From assembly GCF_964204645.1 (NCBI RefSeq), contig NC_134031.1, forward strand, positions 3,207,001 through 3,271,000: a stretch of 64,000 nt of DNA. The letters run 5' to 3'. Below, piece after piece: positions 13,990 through 26,600 of the stretch (its first letter is position 1; every line of letters starts with the position of its first letter). Position numbers and translations under genes: made by a program. Source of the DNA: Tubulanus polymorphus (lineage: Eukaryota; Nemertea; Palaeonemertea; Tubulaniformes; Tubulanidae). Below the pieces are notes generated by a model. That model saw only the letters and a list, made by a program, of their open reading frames with translations, was not told the DNA's origin and did no database searches.

Positions 13990-14345
13990 CACCTCTGCCT
14001 GATTAGTGCGCAGGTTAGTCGCTCCAATCAGATTGCCTGTTGTATAATCACGAGGCAAATTCGCGGACAGAGATTAAATAACCGGGGCTAAAATACAACG
14101 TGATTTCTGATTGGCTAATAACGATAATCCCTATTTCAAGATAAAAAGATAACGATTTTCGCATTTCACAATGGCGGCCATCTTGGAAAATGTCCGAACA
14201 ACAGCAACTGTGCTGAATCAATCGGTGTCATTTAGTTCGTAAATAGTCGACTAACTCCGATAACCGAAGTTCTCCCAGAGGGTCGTTCCGTGGCAGAGTC
14301 TGGTGATGTCATTCGGTTCGAATCCCCGCTGAGGGAGGATTAAGA
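13990..14345 (+). repeat. Element R2 (tRNA-like B box), copy at 14 kb
   Basis: CCAATCAGATTGCCTGTTGT and a GAGGCAAATT segment match the 52.2 kb element. The copy ends GTGGCAGAGTCTGGTGATG, then CGGTTCGAATCCCC and GAGGGAGGAT. The GGTTCGAATCC motif is a tRNA B box, and an A-box-like TGGCAGAGTCTGG precedes it, as in tRNA-derived SINEs. It overlaps an R3 segment. Confidence 0.65.
14160..14285 (+). repeat. Element R3, copy 2 (fused to R2)
   Basis: GGCCATCTTGGAAAATGTCCG, then AGTTCGTAAATAGTCGACTA and CGATAACCGAAGTTC. It lies inside the 14 kb R2 copy, so R2 and R3 may be parts of one longer element. Confidence 0.65.
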
Positions 14346-15022
14346 TATCTGTTTTTTTTCTAATATTTGATAGTACTAGTTGAACGAGCGGGGTTTTTTA
14401 GTATTTTCATATTTAATTCAAGACAAACGCTGTACGCACAAACGCAGTTCATCGAAAAAGTTTGTTGAATGGTTTGAGTACCACTTGTTACCGATTCCGC
14501 TCGCTATCTCCTCAACGCACAGGTGGGATTCATATTTTTATATGAAGAAATAAACCGCTCTTTATATATGTTGAGTTCTAAAACTTATATCTGTTTTTCT
14601 GTTTAGCGGGGATATAACAATTTACGACCGACGGGTTTCTTATCTTCACTGTTGATAAAATACTGTTTACGCACAAAATGATTTATTTCCCTCCCCCCAT
14701 CCACCCCACGCCCTCCCCCTAAACACGGTGCATTTCGTTGGCAGCGTCTCGGTTGATGGTAAGATTTAAGAAAGCTGCGCCTGTATGCGCTGCCGTTACT
14801 TAGGCCTTTCTCATCAAATCCCGATGGTCTATCTAAACTCTAAACAGGTCGATCAGTCTTTCACTTTTCTTTTTGGAATACAGATTGCCACTAAATTGCT
14901 ACTAGATTGCCGCTGAATAAATAGGTAGGGTTTCAGCTATACTGACGGATGGAAAATCTCCGAATCTACGACGGGTTTTTTGAGACGCGAAAAGTAACCA
15001 GCAGCAGCCGTCATTTTTTTAC

Positions 15023-15156
15023 CACGATTGCGTCATCAGTAATGGGAGTCTCGTTGCGCCGCTCAGACAGAATGATGATTCTCCGAAGTCCTTCCAATTA
15101 TCGGACAAATTATCGCCCGTTGGCGCGTCTTCGAATTCTATTAGCGGGTCTTCAAA
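15023..15156 (-). CDS. Orphan candidate exon encoding an acidic segment
   Basis: Minus strand: acceptor GGTCACGGGCAG, 44 codons plus 2 nt, donor TG|GTAAAA. The frame begins FEDPLIEFEDAPTGDNLSDNW and uses G/C-ending codons, in a locally GC-rich block. No partner exon was found either side, and the opposite strand is also open here. Confidence 0.28.
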
Positions 15157-15914
15157 CTGCCCGTGACCAGGGAGATGAAGCGAGGTGGCACCTCCGTGCT
15201 CTCTCACACGATGCCGCCAATCCAAGTTGAGAATAACGAGGCGTTCGAAAAAATCTCACGGATAGGGCTGGGTTCGGAAAGGTTAATCACCGCGGTATAG
15301 ACCTTTCTCGCTGCTGATTAGAATTACCGTACCGAATCTGTGCCGCTAGCGAGAATAGGAAGATCGTGGGGTTTCGCCGTTGTTGAAATGAGTAGTAAAC
15401 CCGCGCTCATCAGGCTGTCGGTGAGCGAGAAGCGGGCTATTTTTTTCGATATGATAAAAAAACAATCGGAAGAATCTCGAATAGCTTTCGTGAGATAACC
15501 GATAAAAATACGGCGTAAAACCTCGGTAAATAGCTACAGCGCAGCGATTTACCGGCAACCTGATTTATAAAGTGTTCATTCTATTTTCGAGATGGTTCAG
15601 ACTTTCGAAGATGCATGGATTTCAGTTGTAAGAACGACTCGTGAACGAAAATGAAACTTCGTTAAAACTAATGTGTATACTGAGTTCCGCCGTGCGTCGA
15701 TGACTATACGATGGATCGGAAGAAGCCTCTGAAAGAAGCGTTCCCATCAAACGGAAATTACCCCTATCTTCACGTAATACATTCGAATGATTAATTCACT
15801 GGGCGATATTGCACGAAGAAATTGGATTCACTATTTTTCAATAAGTTCGTTATAAATCTGTAACGAACCAGGTTAAAGTAATATCACTGCTTATAGCCAG
15901 GAACAGAGCGTCCT

Positions 15915-16060
15915 GGGGCCAGTTGCACAGTCGTGACTTAAGTCCAAAAGTGGTCGTAAATCTTTAGAGTGGTCTTAAGTTGTTAGATTGTCTATAGAAC
16001 TAATTTGGTCTTAGACTTAGTCTTAAGTCTCAGCCATGACTATGCAACCGGCACCTGGTG
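15915..16060. repeat. MITE-like inverted repeat R5a
   Basis: CCAGTTGCACAGTCGTGACT at the left end is inverted as AGTCATGGCTGAGAC and GGTTGCATAGTC at the right end (seen as CTATGCAACCGG). Interior TTAAGTC and GACTTAAG blocks pair. About 140 bp, non-coding. Confidence 0.65.
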
Positions 16061-19000
16061 ACATATCTATAAAAAGGATCTTTTAGGTTAATTCCGAGTT
16101 CGTAACTCAGAATTAACTAGTTATTTTTAGTTAAAGGTGATTGCAGGCCTAGTTTCGGAAAAAAAATTACTATTTTTATAGGGAAAAGTAATTTTATGGA
16201 GGTGTATGCCGAAATTGTAACTTGGAATATACTAGTTTTCTTAATGGAAAGTGATTTGAAAAATTGAAAAATCACTTGTAACCGAGAAAACAAGTAATTC
16301 CGAGTTGCGAACTTGTTACGGCATGTACCGAAAAAAATGCGTAACTAAAAATCCACATTTCAGCAGATTTGTGGGGGATAAAGATTCCTTTGCGACCTTA
16401 CGCACACGACGCAGGGAGGGAAACGCGGAACCCGGAGATGAATTCGCGTCCCGACTGCTCCCATTGTTGTTTCATTGTTATTAACTTCTCAGATCTCAAG
16501 GTTCGACCTATTTTTCTAGATTTTTTCCCGTTCGAATTTTTACACGGCACTCGGGGGGAAAAACGGGAAAACGCTCGTTGTTTTATTGGCCGAACAACTT
16601 CTTTCACGGTAACAACACTCTACAAGAGTGTTAGTTGGTTTATGTAATACACGGCCGGGGGGATTTCCTATACGGCTTTGAAGTTGTTCGTACGCCCGCA
16701 CCGCGTTCAAACAGCTGGTGTTTGAAATATAATTGCATATCGATATAAACTTTCAGCGAGTTGCTTTCATCTCGAATTCATAATCAGCGCCGCATACCTT
16801 ACGATAAACCGCTAGCGTTTAGAGTATACTGACCTTATACACGAAGACGAGAAGCGCGTTATTTTCTTAGTGGTACAGCGCGGTTGAAAGTCGCCACCTG
16901 TCCAATCCCACGGACTCAATCACTTCGTTTCAGCTAATAGGTCCCCATATTCGCATTTCGCTTCGGTCGCTTTTGTTGCTATATGTATTCTCAATGGAAC
17001 TGAAACCCAACTGTCAACCGGATGATTCATTTTTGTTCGTCCCCTCGACGAGGAACATTAATTCTTGTTTTCTCACATGTCAGAATTCATGGAAAATCTA
17101 TCGGAGACGATTCTCGGCGTCCTACGTAATAACGTTCACCTTTCGTGAAAAACGCATATACAAAAACCTCGTTTATAGCAATAGCTTGAAATTTCAGCAA
17201 CTAAGAAACGTGTTACAAGACTAATTAGAATTGATACCTTGGATCGGCGGGGGTTCCACTGCTGCCTGCAGCTTAGCCATTGCGGGTGTAATTCGTCTGG
17301 AATACTTCGTAAAAGCTTTTTAAAACACGTTGGACAAAAATAAGCAAATCGTTGCTTCACCGCGAATAGCACTTCGTAGTTCAATAACAGACAACGCTGC
17401 CTTCTTTAGATTTCAGTAAATACCATGAACGGGTCAGAAAGCTAGTATCCCTCTCGCTATTACTTCCCTATTTTACGGCCTTATCGCGCTTTCTCGCTCA
17501 CGATGGGATTAACGAGTTCATCTTAAAAACACCGGTCGTCTGGGAATTGAAATCTGTGACCCTAACACCGTCTTAACCAAATCATATTACGCCGAAGTAG
17601 ACCCTACGGAGCGATAATAGTCTATAGCACGTTACGAGACCGTCGCATCGGACAAGCTAAGCCTTAAATCAATGGTGTAAACTAGCAACCAAGCCAGCTA
17701 TTTATCGCCGCGTGTAAAGCGGAGGTGTTAGACTAATAGATAATATTTTGTAGATGCAGAAGGCTGTTTTCTAAGCTGTCATAATGGTTTCCGCGCAATT
17801 GCATTTCATTTTGCACGATAGTAGGCTGCTGGGCTTCTGAAATTGGCAGATAGATTCTTTCCGATTATGAACATTAGGGAAAAAATGATACGCGAATAAC
17901 TGCATAGTCACTGCACGCACACAAAAACTCTGCCTAATGGGTATGCGTCTCGTAAATTAATGGCTTATTTCACGGAAAATATACCTGATTTTTACCGGAT
18001 TGTTTACTGCGCTGCGGCTCTGATAGTGACGTCAGCAAATGACGTAGGTGCCTCGCATCGCCCTCTGGAGGTGAATCGATAAACTAAAGATGATATTATG
18101 TTTTTTGGTAAACGAGACGGTTTTTAACACTAGATTTCGCGATTTTTCTTTGATGACCGGACGCCGCCGCCTTTTCTCATCTCCTTTTTGATGGTCGGTT
18201 GTATTTTGTTTAAAGCAAACCTCTTGTTCCGGAATCTGGAAGTGATAGAATACCCCGGATGTTATGTCGGCCTGGTTGTTGTCGCACAAGTCACGCCCCG
18301 ACGCATAGCCTTCGTTAACGAATAACAATTTTTTTTCTTTATTTCTTTCATTTAGTAACAAGCATAACAAACAGCAACGAAATAACACCCGTGTGGAACA
18401 GTATAGTAAAAAGTGCTTTTAACCAATACGCCTATCATTATCGATTATTAAAGCATTTGCATTCTATTCGAAATTTCGAAACTTTAAACGTCATAATCAG
18501 TTTTAGAATACCAAAGAACAAGTGACTCGATACCAAAATCGTGAAAATCGGACATCAATATATTTTTCAATATTTTCCCACAAGGGCTGCGGTTATCTCG
18601 GATTTTGGGGTTTTGATGAAAACGCCCAAGTGTGCCAGTTTGGTGCTCATCAGATTTGGATCCAGCACCCCAAAATCTATTAGAAACAGCAAAAAACTGA
18701 CTAGATTTTTAAAAAACGAGGTTCAGCCAAAAAAACGAGGTTTTATCTCTTGAACTAAAACATCTTTTCTGAATCCCTGCGTCGTTCTGCGATTGCACGT
18801 CCGAATCTGCAAGAGATGAGATCTACACGCCGTGACCAGTCTGCAAAAAACGAATTCCTTATACGGATTGAATAATCTCTAACACAATCTAGGACCGTCT
18901 GACTTCCCCGTCTAATTGCATTCGGTGTCTTCCATTCCATCTCCCCGTGTAAATATATATAAAACAGCTAAGCTGTCACACACGAATTTCATGTCATTTC

Positions 19001-19369
19001 GCATTTCATAATCGATCCTTTTAAGTCATTGGGCGGCGCGCGGATTCGTCTGGTTTTCCTTCTCGCGCTCATTGTACCCCGTCGATCCTAAACCAGACAC
19101 GTATGTTATATATACACGTGAGATTGTTTTCGATGTAACTAATCCTCCGACTGGTTCGCGACACATTTCTAAAAAGTTCTATGCGGCGATGCGTGCAGTA
19201 ATCTGTCTGAAGTCATTACCGAGATACGTAATTCAAATCTGGACTCGCGGGGATCGTTTCCTGTGTAATATTCGTCTGCCGAAACGAAATTATCGAGAGA
19301 AATAAACATACATCGATTTGATTATCAACGTTAAAACAAGTCCTTTATACCATAGTTGACGCCAGTAGT
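16061..19369. other. No gene seen
   Basis: A fairly coding-like minus frame at 18180-18325 (GRDLCDNNQADITSG region) lacks an acceptor and the plus strand is equally open, so it is not called. The rest is AT-rich. Confidence 0.45.
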
Positions 19370-19475
19370 TCCCCAAAGTTCGATGTTCCCCAAAGGTGTT
19401 CTGGCAATGTTCCGACATATTGTTCCGGAGTTCCAGAAGTATGTTCCCAAAAGGTGTTCTTTCAATGTTCCCACA
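19370..19475 (+). repeat. GTTCC-rich tandem duplication
   Basis: ATGTTCCCCAAAGGTGTTCT with CAATGTTCCGACAT (19383) is repeated about 57 bp on as ATGTTCCCAAAAGGTGTTCT with CAATGTTCCCACAT. Confidence 0.7.
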
Positions 19476-19790
19476 TGCGTTCTATGATTTAAGAATTCCA
19501 AAAGTCTACTCAAATGAAAATGTTCTAAGGAGTGTTCAAAATATTTTCTTACTTTTTACAGTGGTAGTTTCAAACATTTTTCCTCATATCTCATTATAAT
19601 CATTATTATTTTTATCATTAATAATCATCATCATTATTATTGCCACTTATTGTTATTATCATCTATCATAAACCTTTTTTTCAAGGGGCCTAAACGCCGA
19701 AATGATTGTAGCAGCCTTTATGAAATAGATGTGATATTTTAAGCGCTATATTTGCACAAAGAAAGAGAATAAGCTTTAACATTGTATGAA

Positions 19791-19951
<161 letters not shown>

Positions 19952-20581
19952 AAAAACACCTAGTACAGTAAAATGAAGTTAATTGATAATATTAATTGAT
20001 GTATCAAAAGAATTTTTCGATTTTCGATGTTATTTCTTTTAGAAATTTCCCTCGTTCAATTTCAGACATAACAGAAGGTTATCTCGCCGTATGCGCTACC
20101 TATCTACTCTTCTGAGCGGTAATCGACAGCGGAAAAATCTAATCCATTTGGCTTTTAATATCCTGCCCCGCAGACATACTCGTAAATCTAAACCAAAACT
20201 TATATCCAACGCGTATATTATTCTTTATCATCCCATATTCAGTTAAAACTACTTTTAGTACGGACCTCGAGTGCAGCGGTGAAATCATCATCCGAAAGTC
20301 GATTTATATAAATCTAGCAGAATTATCAACCTCATTGCAGCGATCTCGAAAATATAAATCTAGAAAATTTCAATTGAATTAAATCTCTAGTCTAGGCAGT
20401 ATATCAAAATTCTGTCCCCGCAATAACATTAAGTATCGGGCTTTGAAATATATATTCGTGTGAAATGTTTGAATAATTTATCGTTTTCCACGACGAGAGA
20501 TAAAGGGAATATTTTTATTAAGGGTTGAATAGTTATGAGGCCGCCTCGAGAAAGCTCATAACTTGTTTTCGATCGTCGAAG

Positions 20582-20589
20582 TATATAAG
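20582..20589 (+). promoter_or_regulatory. TATA box of the cadherin gene
   Basis: TATATAAG lies 84 bases before the end-to-start gap to the cadherin ATG at 20673. Transcription would start near 20610-20620, giving a 5' UTR of about 55-60 nt with no obvious intron. The match to the TATA consensus and its distance support a focused core promoter. Confidence 0.6.
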
Positions 20590-20672
20590 AAGCTACCGTT
20601 CTATGATACCGACGCGTTCTCGGACTTGGGAAACTTTGAAGTTTTCGTGTCAGGAAAAAGTCTCGTGTCCAG

Positions 20673-23600
20673 ATGTATTCGGCCGAGTTTGGAATAATCT
20701 TACTATTGTTTTGCGGGATTTTCCCATCCGTACTTACACAGTATAAGAGACCAAGTAAGATTTAATCGATCGAATCGGATCGAAAGCAAAGATTAATTCT
20801 TTAACAATAGTTACCATAAAGTAGCATTTATCGATAACATTGCTACTAAATAATACAGTTTCTAATATACCGTGGTTACAAAAGCTTAACCCTTTAAACT
20901 AAAAACCATATTGTAACAAAAAACTCGTTTAAAAGTTTGTTGACGGCTTGAAAAGTAACACGAATGTATTTCTAGACATTGTCTATGAATATATATGAAT
21001 AATATATACTCAAATTATTTTGATTTTGGATATATCGACAATTGATCAGTCTAACCCCAATATTGATAACAATATTGAAACACCAATATTGATGACTTCG
21101 ACTCACACAGAACCCGTGAAATAATACACGTAAATCAATATACATAAATTTTTATAACCAAAGGTTTTGATAAAAAGAAATTTTGCCCATTTGGATTTGA
21201 AAACGTAGACAGATCTTTGGAATTAGGAAATAAATTGGGTGGAAAATGGTCATGTATTTCGAATTAAGTTAGATAATTAATCAGTTATTGACATATGATA
21301 CTAAATTATTGGCCTTTCTCGTTTTTATTCATTGATGTTTTGTTTTTTTTTTTTGGGAAGAAATTGAGTTCACAACCGGTAATACGATCACACCCGGGTT
21401 GGCTAAAATCGACGAAAACAGTAAAGCCGTAGTGGAACTTTACAACTTCAGCACCGCGGTTACCGCCGGTGAACCTTTGATGTACTACTGCACAGTGAAT
21501 CCGGCAGATGGCAACTTCCAATTCACATTTGAGGGTAAGTTATTCATTTCTCGCTATTTTCAAATACGAGAACGTCGTCCATTTAAGGGGCATACACGTG
21601 GCGCCATTGTTGGGCAATTACGGGACATGATAACAGCAAAAACCATCAAGCCATTTCTAGATCGACTACTAGATTTTAAATCTTATTCTTTAATACAATT
21701 AGAGCTATATTTTCAATGCGCTAAGTAAACGACATGGTTCGGTCGCCCAAAATTACTATAAACATAGGGATGTAAAAACTTATGGGTAAATCATCTCAAT
21801 ATTTGCACATAGGAATATAGAAACTAGTGGAACCTATCATTTGAATATTTGAATAGCCTAGATATGGGGATGTAGAAACGTTCGAGTGTTTTGTATCAAG
21901 GGGAATTAGAAACTGCTGGGATCGTCGTGTAATCAAACATAACTAATGATCGGGTTTGAGAAGTAAAATGGGACCCATCTTGTAAATCACTTATCTTCTT
22001 TGCTTCGTTACGTATGTCTAAAAAATCGCATGCTTTACATGAACAAGCTCTCGGGCGGGATTATGTGGGGATGTAGAAACCCCAGAGATCGTCCGTATCA
22101 ACGGGATTTAGAAACTTCTACGATCTGCCCCCGCTTTATTTTCAGACGGGATTCTATCGACCGTCGGAGCGAACGACGATTTCAACTACGAGAGAACGAC
22201 TGAATATGAAATAATCGTTTACGGCGCCGACGGGTTGAAAGACAATAGCGGTTCCACAACAGTAACCGTCTCTATCAATGACGTCAATGAACCTCCGACA
22301 TTGGACAATGTTCCCGCTACGATCATGTTCTATGAAAACTTCCCCATCGATAATGGCCCTGAGTTCAGAATCATTTATACGGTAGGAATTTTTTATCATT
22401 AAATCTATTCTTGAGTCTTCGGTTTAGCGAATGACATCATTGTAGCCTAAGGTTATTTATTTACATGATTTCAGTACGTCACATAGGTCGCCATGCAAGC
22501 GGCTAGCTGAAATAACAAGAAAATTAACTTGAAAGTTTATTGATACCTTGAAAAATAACACACATATTGCTTATTACTGTCGACAATAAATAATATAAGA
22601 TAAATAATACAATATTAAAGATCAATAAAGTTATTTTGGATTTGAACATCTATCATTGAATGAATTGACCGACAACCAGTCTAGACCCGATATATTGATG
22701 AAAGGAAAGCTATGAAATGTATCTAATTACAAAATAAACGCCAAAATTCACATTATTTATGTTACATTATTCATTTGTTATTTTGAAACACCTATATTGA
22801 TGACGTAGTGCACATCGTCTCACACAGAACCCATAAATAACGCATGCTAGGTATCAATGTATATAGACATTATTGTAACGGTTTTTACGGCGTCCAAATT
22901 TAAGAGAACGAAAAATTTTACGTTCAATGAACATAAAGGATGTTTTTCTTTAATAAACATTGAATGAGTGAAGGAATCATTTTCGTCCAAAATACAAACA
23001 GGTGAAATGTTCGGATCCGGACACGACAGCAACTGACAACACATGGAAGACTTTTACTTATCACATGGACACGGTTATACCTAAACGTCGCAGTAATCCT
23101 TACGATGACGTATTCCTGTTAGAACCGGCGAGTGAGTATATTCAATTTGAATTTTGACCCGAAACCTATCACCGTAATCTAATATATCTAGCAGTACGTG
23201 GCATAAACTTTTAGCCGGTCCCATAGTTAAAACGGTTATGGACTTTTAACGAACAACTTATGACTTATGACTTTTTGAACTGGCCAACAAGAGTGAATCG
23301 AGCATGTCCGCCCCCACAGGGAGTGAAGACACCCTTTTTATTTTGCTTATGTATATCTATAACTTGATGAAGTTCCAAATACATTATTTTTTTTTTTTTT
23401 TTTTTTTTATTACACAATAATGCAAAGATTTAGAAAAGTGAATTATTTACCAGCAGTATCCACCAAACACCTCAAAATCTAAAAAATAAAAAAATCCCTG
23501 TTAAGAAATTATTATATTTTCAAAGCTGGAATATTGCGGATGAAAAAATCGCCGAACCACGAGGTCTACGACCGATACCATTTCATATTCTGGTGCACGG

Positions 23601-26600
23601 ACGGTGCAGGTTTGTCGAGCAGTCGACACGGATTGAATCTAGACATAGCTAACGTTAACGAATCGCCGTGGTTCAACGTGTCCTCGGCGCCTTACTTTAG
23701 CATGTACCACGGCGCCGAAACTTACTCGTGCGAGATATTCGAAGAATCGGTACGTGATCCATAACGGTATTTACAAAAAAGAAAAGCTGAAAAATATCAA
23801 AATGATAAACAAACCTGCAGCGAATTCAATGTTCGAACGTGTAGAAAATCTCACCATCAGAGAAAAGAAAATCAGTTTCGAAAAGTAGAGTACGTCACGT
23901 TAGTCTAACAGTCACGTTGAATAAGATATTGAAACTCTTTTTTGGTGCTAAACGAACCATCTGAATCGTAGAATCGTATTTGTCGCCACTGAAAAAAATT
24001 TGGATCGCCAAAACGATTGCTTAATCGATGCAAACAGTAAATGTCGAAAGATTACGAAAGGACTCTCGACCCGACCGTTAATTCGAAATGTTTTCATTCG
24101 ATATTTCTAGCCTATAGGCATGCAGCTTCCCATTCCACCAATCACAGCCTACGACGAGGACTTCAACGACGTGTTGACCTATCAACTCGAAGGTCGGGAT
24201 CACTGGTTCTTCGAGGTCAGATCGATAAACGGGAGTGCGCACATTTTCGTGAAGAAGCGTATTGATTTTGAATCTCGGGATCCACGCCTTACCACTCCAT
24301 TCGTTCAGACATCTTCGTGGACAATAACACTAAGTAAGTCGATTACTAAAACACGAGTTTCTAGTTCAAAAATATATAGTTCGGTGCGATCGATTGATCC
24401 GCACGCTCATTCCCCTTAAAAACCGTGGTTTTAATCATTTTCTAAAACAGATATACTGGGATAAATCTCTATAACCTACTTAATAAAAAGCGTACCCAAA
24501 TACTTGCATTGATTGCAGGTAAATAATGAATGCAATTTTCAATCAGGAAACAACAACCGTTTTGTAATGATTTTGAGATAAGAGGATACTAGTGGATCAG
24601 CCACGTTAACCTGGCGTTGAATCAGTGTAAAGAAAAATAGTACTTAGATGGTTAACTTGATTTTATTAGAAGTACGAGCTTTCAATACTGTTGTATGGTA
24701 GCTTCATTGGATGAACTGATAAAGCTACCATACTCTAGTAGCGAAAGCTCTTACTTTTGATAAAATGCAGATAATCTTCATGTACTTCTATTCGTCTGTT
24801 TACTGATTCATCATAATTTCCATAAAAGTAGATAAAGTGAATTTCTGAAAATATTTCCAGTCGTATCAGCTTACGATAAGCGACTATTCCGGACACTGGA
24901 CACGGATAAAGATGGCACTCCTGGTTATCAGAACAATGATGTAGACAAAGCGAGTTGGTTAGAGGTTAAAGTTCAGGTATACGACATAAACGATAACCTT
25001 CCCGAATGTGCGCCGACCTATTACGAAGCGACCATCGCCGAGAACACGCCCGTCGATACCAGTATTCTGACCATCTCTTGTACAGATATCGACTACGATA
25101 AACAAATTGCCTACACCGTCAACGGTAGCGAATTGGCTGTGAAATACTTCTGGGTGGACAGCCAGAACCCGGAGGGTATCCTCAAGACGAAAGGCCCGGC
25201 AGATTATGAGAAGGCTAGGTCGGTGTTGTTTTACGTGTACGCTTACCAGGGGCTGTACCCGAATCGAACGTGGACCAACGTCACGGTTCGGATACACATA
25301 ACTCCGATTAACGACAAGAAGCCAGTTTTCAAGAAACAATTTTACAATTTCGAGATTCGATATGACGCTGATGTGGGGACATCAGTCGGTCGCGTGTCGG
25401 CAAGTGACGATGATACAGGTAGGATCGAAAATGAATAAGACGAATTGAAATCAGATCTCAAAAGTGAAATAGATTCATTTTTTCGCAAGGACTGACGGAA
25501 CTTGGCTATTAGCTTAAGTTTAACTTAAAGTCTTAGAGCTAACATTAAAACATTTTATCAAGCTAATATTTGGGAGGGCTTCTGTATCCCCCTCATCGCC
25601 GAAGGTCCGCCCTGATCCGACTCAAAGAAAATTTGAGCATCGATTGGGCATGCTTGCATACTGACTTGGTTTGGGGCGAAATGTCACGAAAACGAAGCAA
25701 TATTCAGATGGTAAGGATATAAAAGTTGATTTCTACGTTACGTTTTTAGGTACTGCGGCGTTACTCAGTTATCACTGGGTTTCGAAGAATACGTTATTCA
25801 AGATGGCCGCCCACGAAGGTATCATTTTCACTTTGAAAAAACTGGAAACCTCGAAAACGTACATTTATCACGCGCACGCCAAGGATAACGACTTTCCAGC
25901 GAAATACAGCGAGTAAAGACTGTTTAATTAATGCATTTGAATCGGTTTCGTGCAAATCTTTTTATAGAAATCTTTTCTACCAATCATGATTTTTTTGTTT
26001 TGCCCGTCTTGATTTTCATTCTAATAACTTGTAAAAGTTATGTTCATTTAGTGATTTGCAAAAAAGTTATTCTTTCATTTCTTCCATCATTCAAAATCAA
26101 ACACATCAAAAAATTCATCCCCTTTTCAAATGTTTTTTTTCTGCAGTTTATCCTAGGTTTTATTTGGTTAAAAAAAACTTATTTCAAGAAAACTTATCCC
26201 TTCGCCCTCCCATTTTACTTAAATCCAAGCTCCAAGTAATTGAAAGGCCTTAGATACTATAGTCTACAAAACTAGACATCTTAATTTAGAATTTCGTTTT
26301 CAAATTCATTTTCGAATTATTCGCGTGTATATTTCCAGGCATATAGGTATTCGTATAGACACGTTTAACCCTGCGCCGTATATGGTGGACTTCGTTGTGG
26401 CACAGCCGTTGAGTTATTTCAACGAGACGATCATCGAAGAATTTGAAGCCGCTATCACATCGGCGTGTCCTCCATGCGTCGGGCGTGTTTCCAGCACGCG
26501 AGTAGACGCCAGCGATCCTTCGGCGTGAGTATAGTACTGAACTAGTGTTCTAGAAAAATTTCATCATTGCCAAAGGGCCGTATTAGGATTTACCTGTCAG

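Noticed and set aside
18032-18388. 118-codon minus frame as an exon
   Set aside because: Part has coding-like codons, but there is no pyrimidine tract or acceptor and the plus strand is equally open.
24959-25339. 126-codon minus frame inside the cadherin gene
   Set aside because: It is the antisense shadow of cadherin exon 7.
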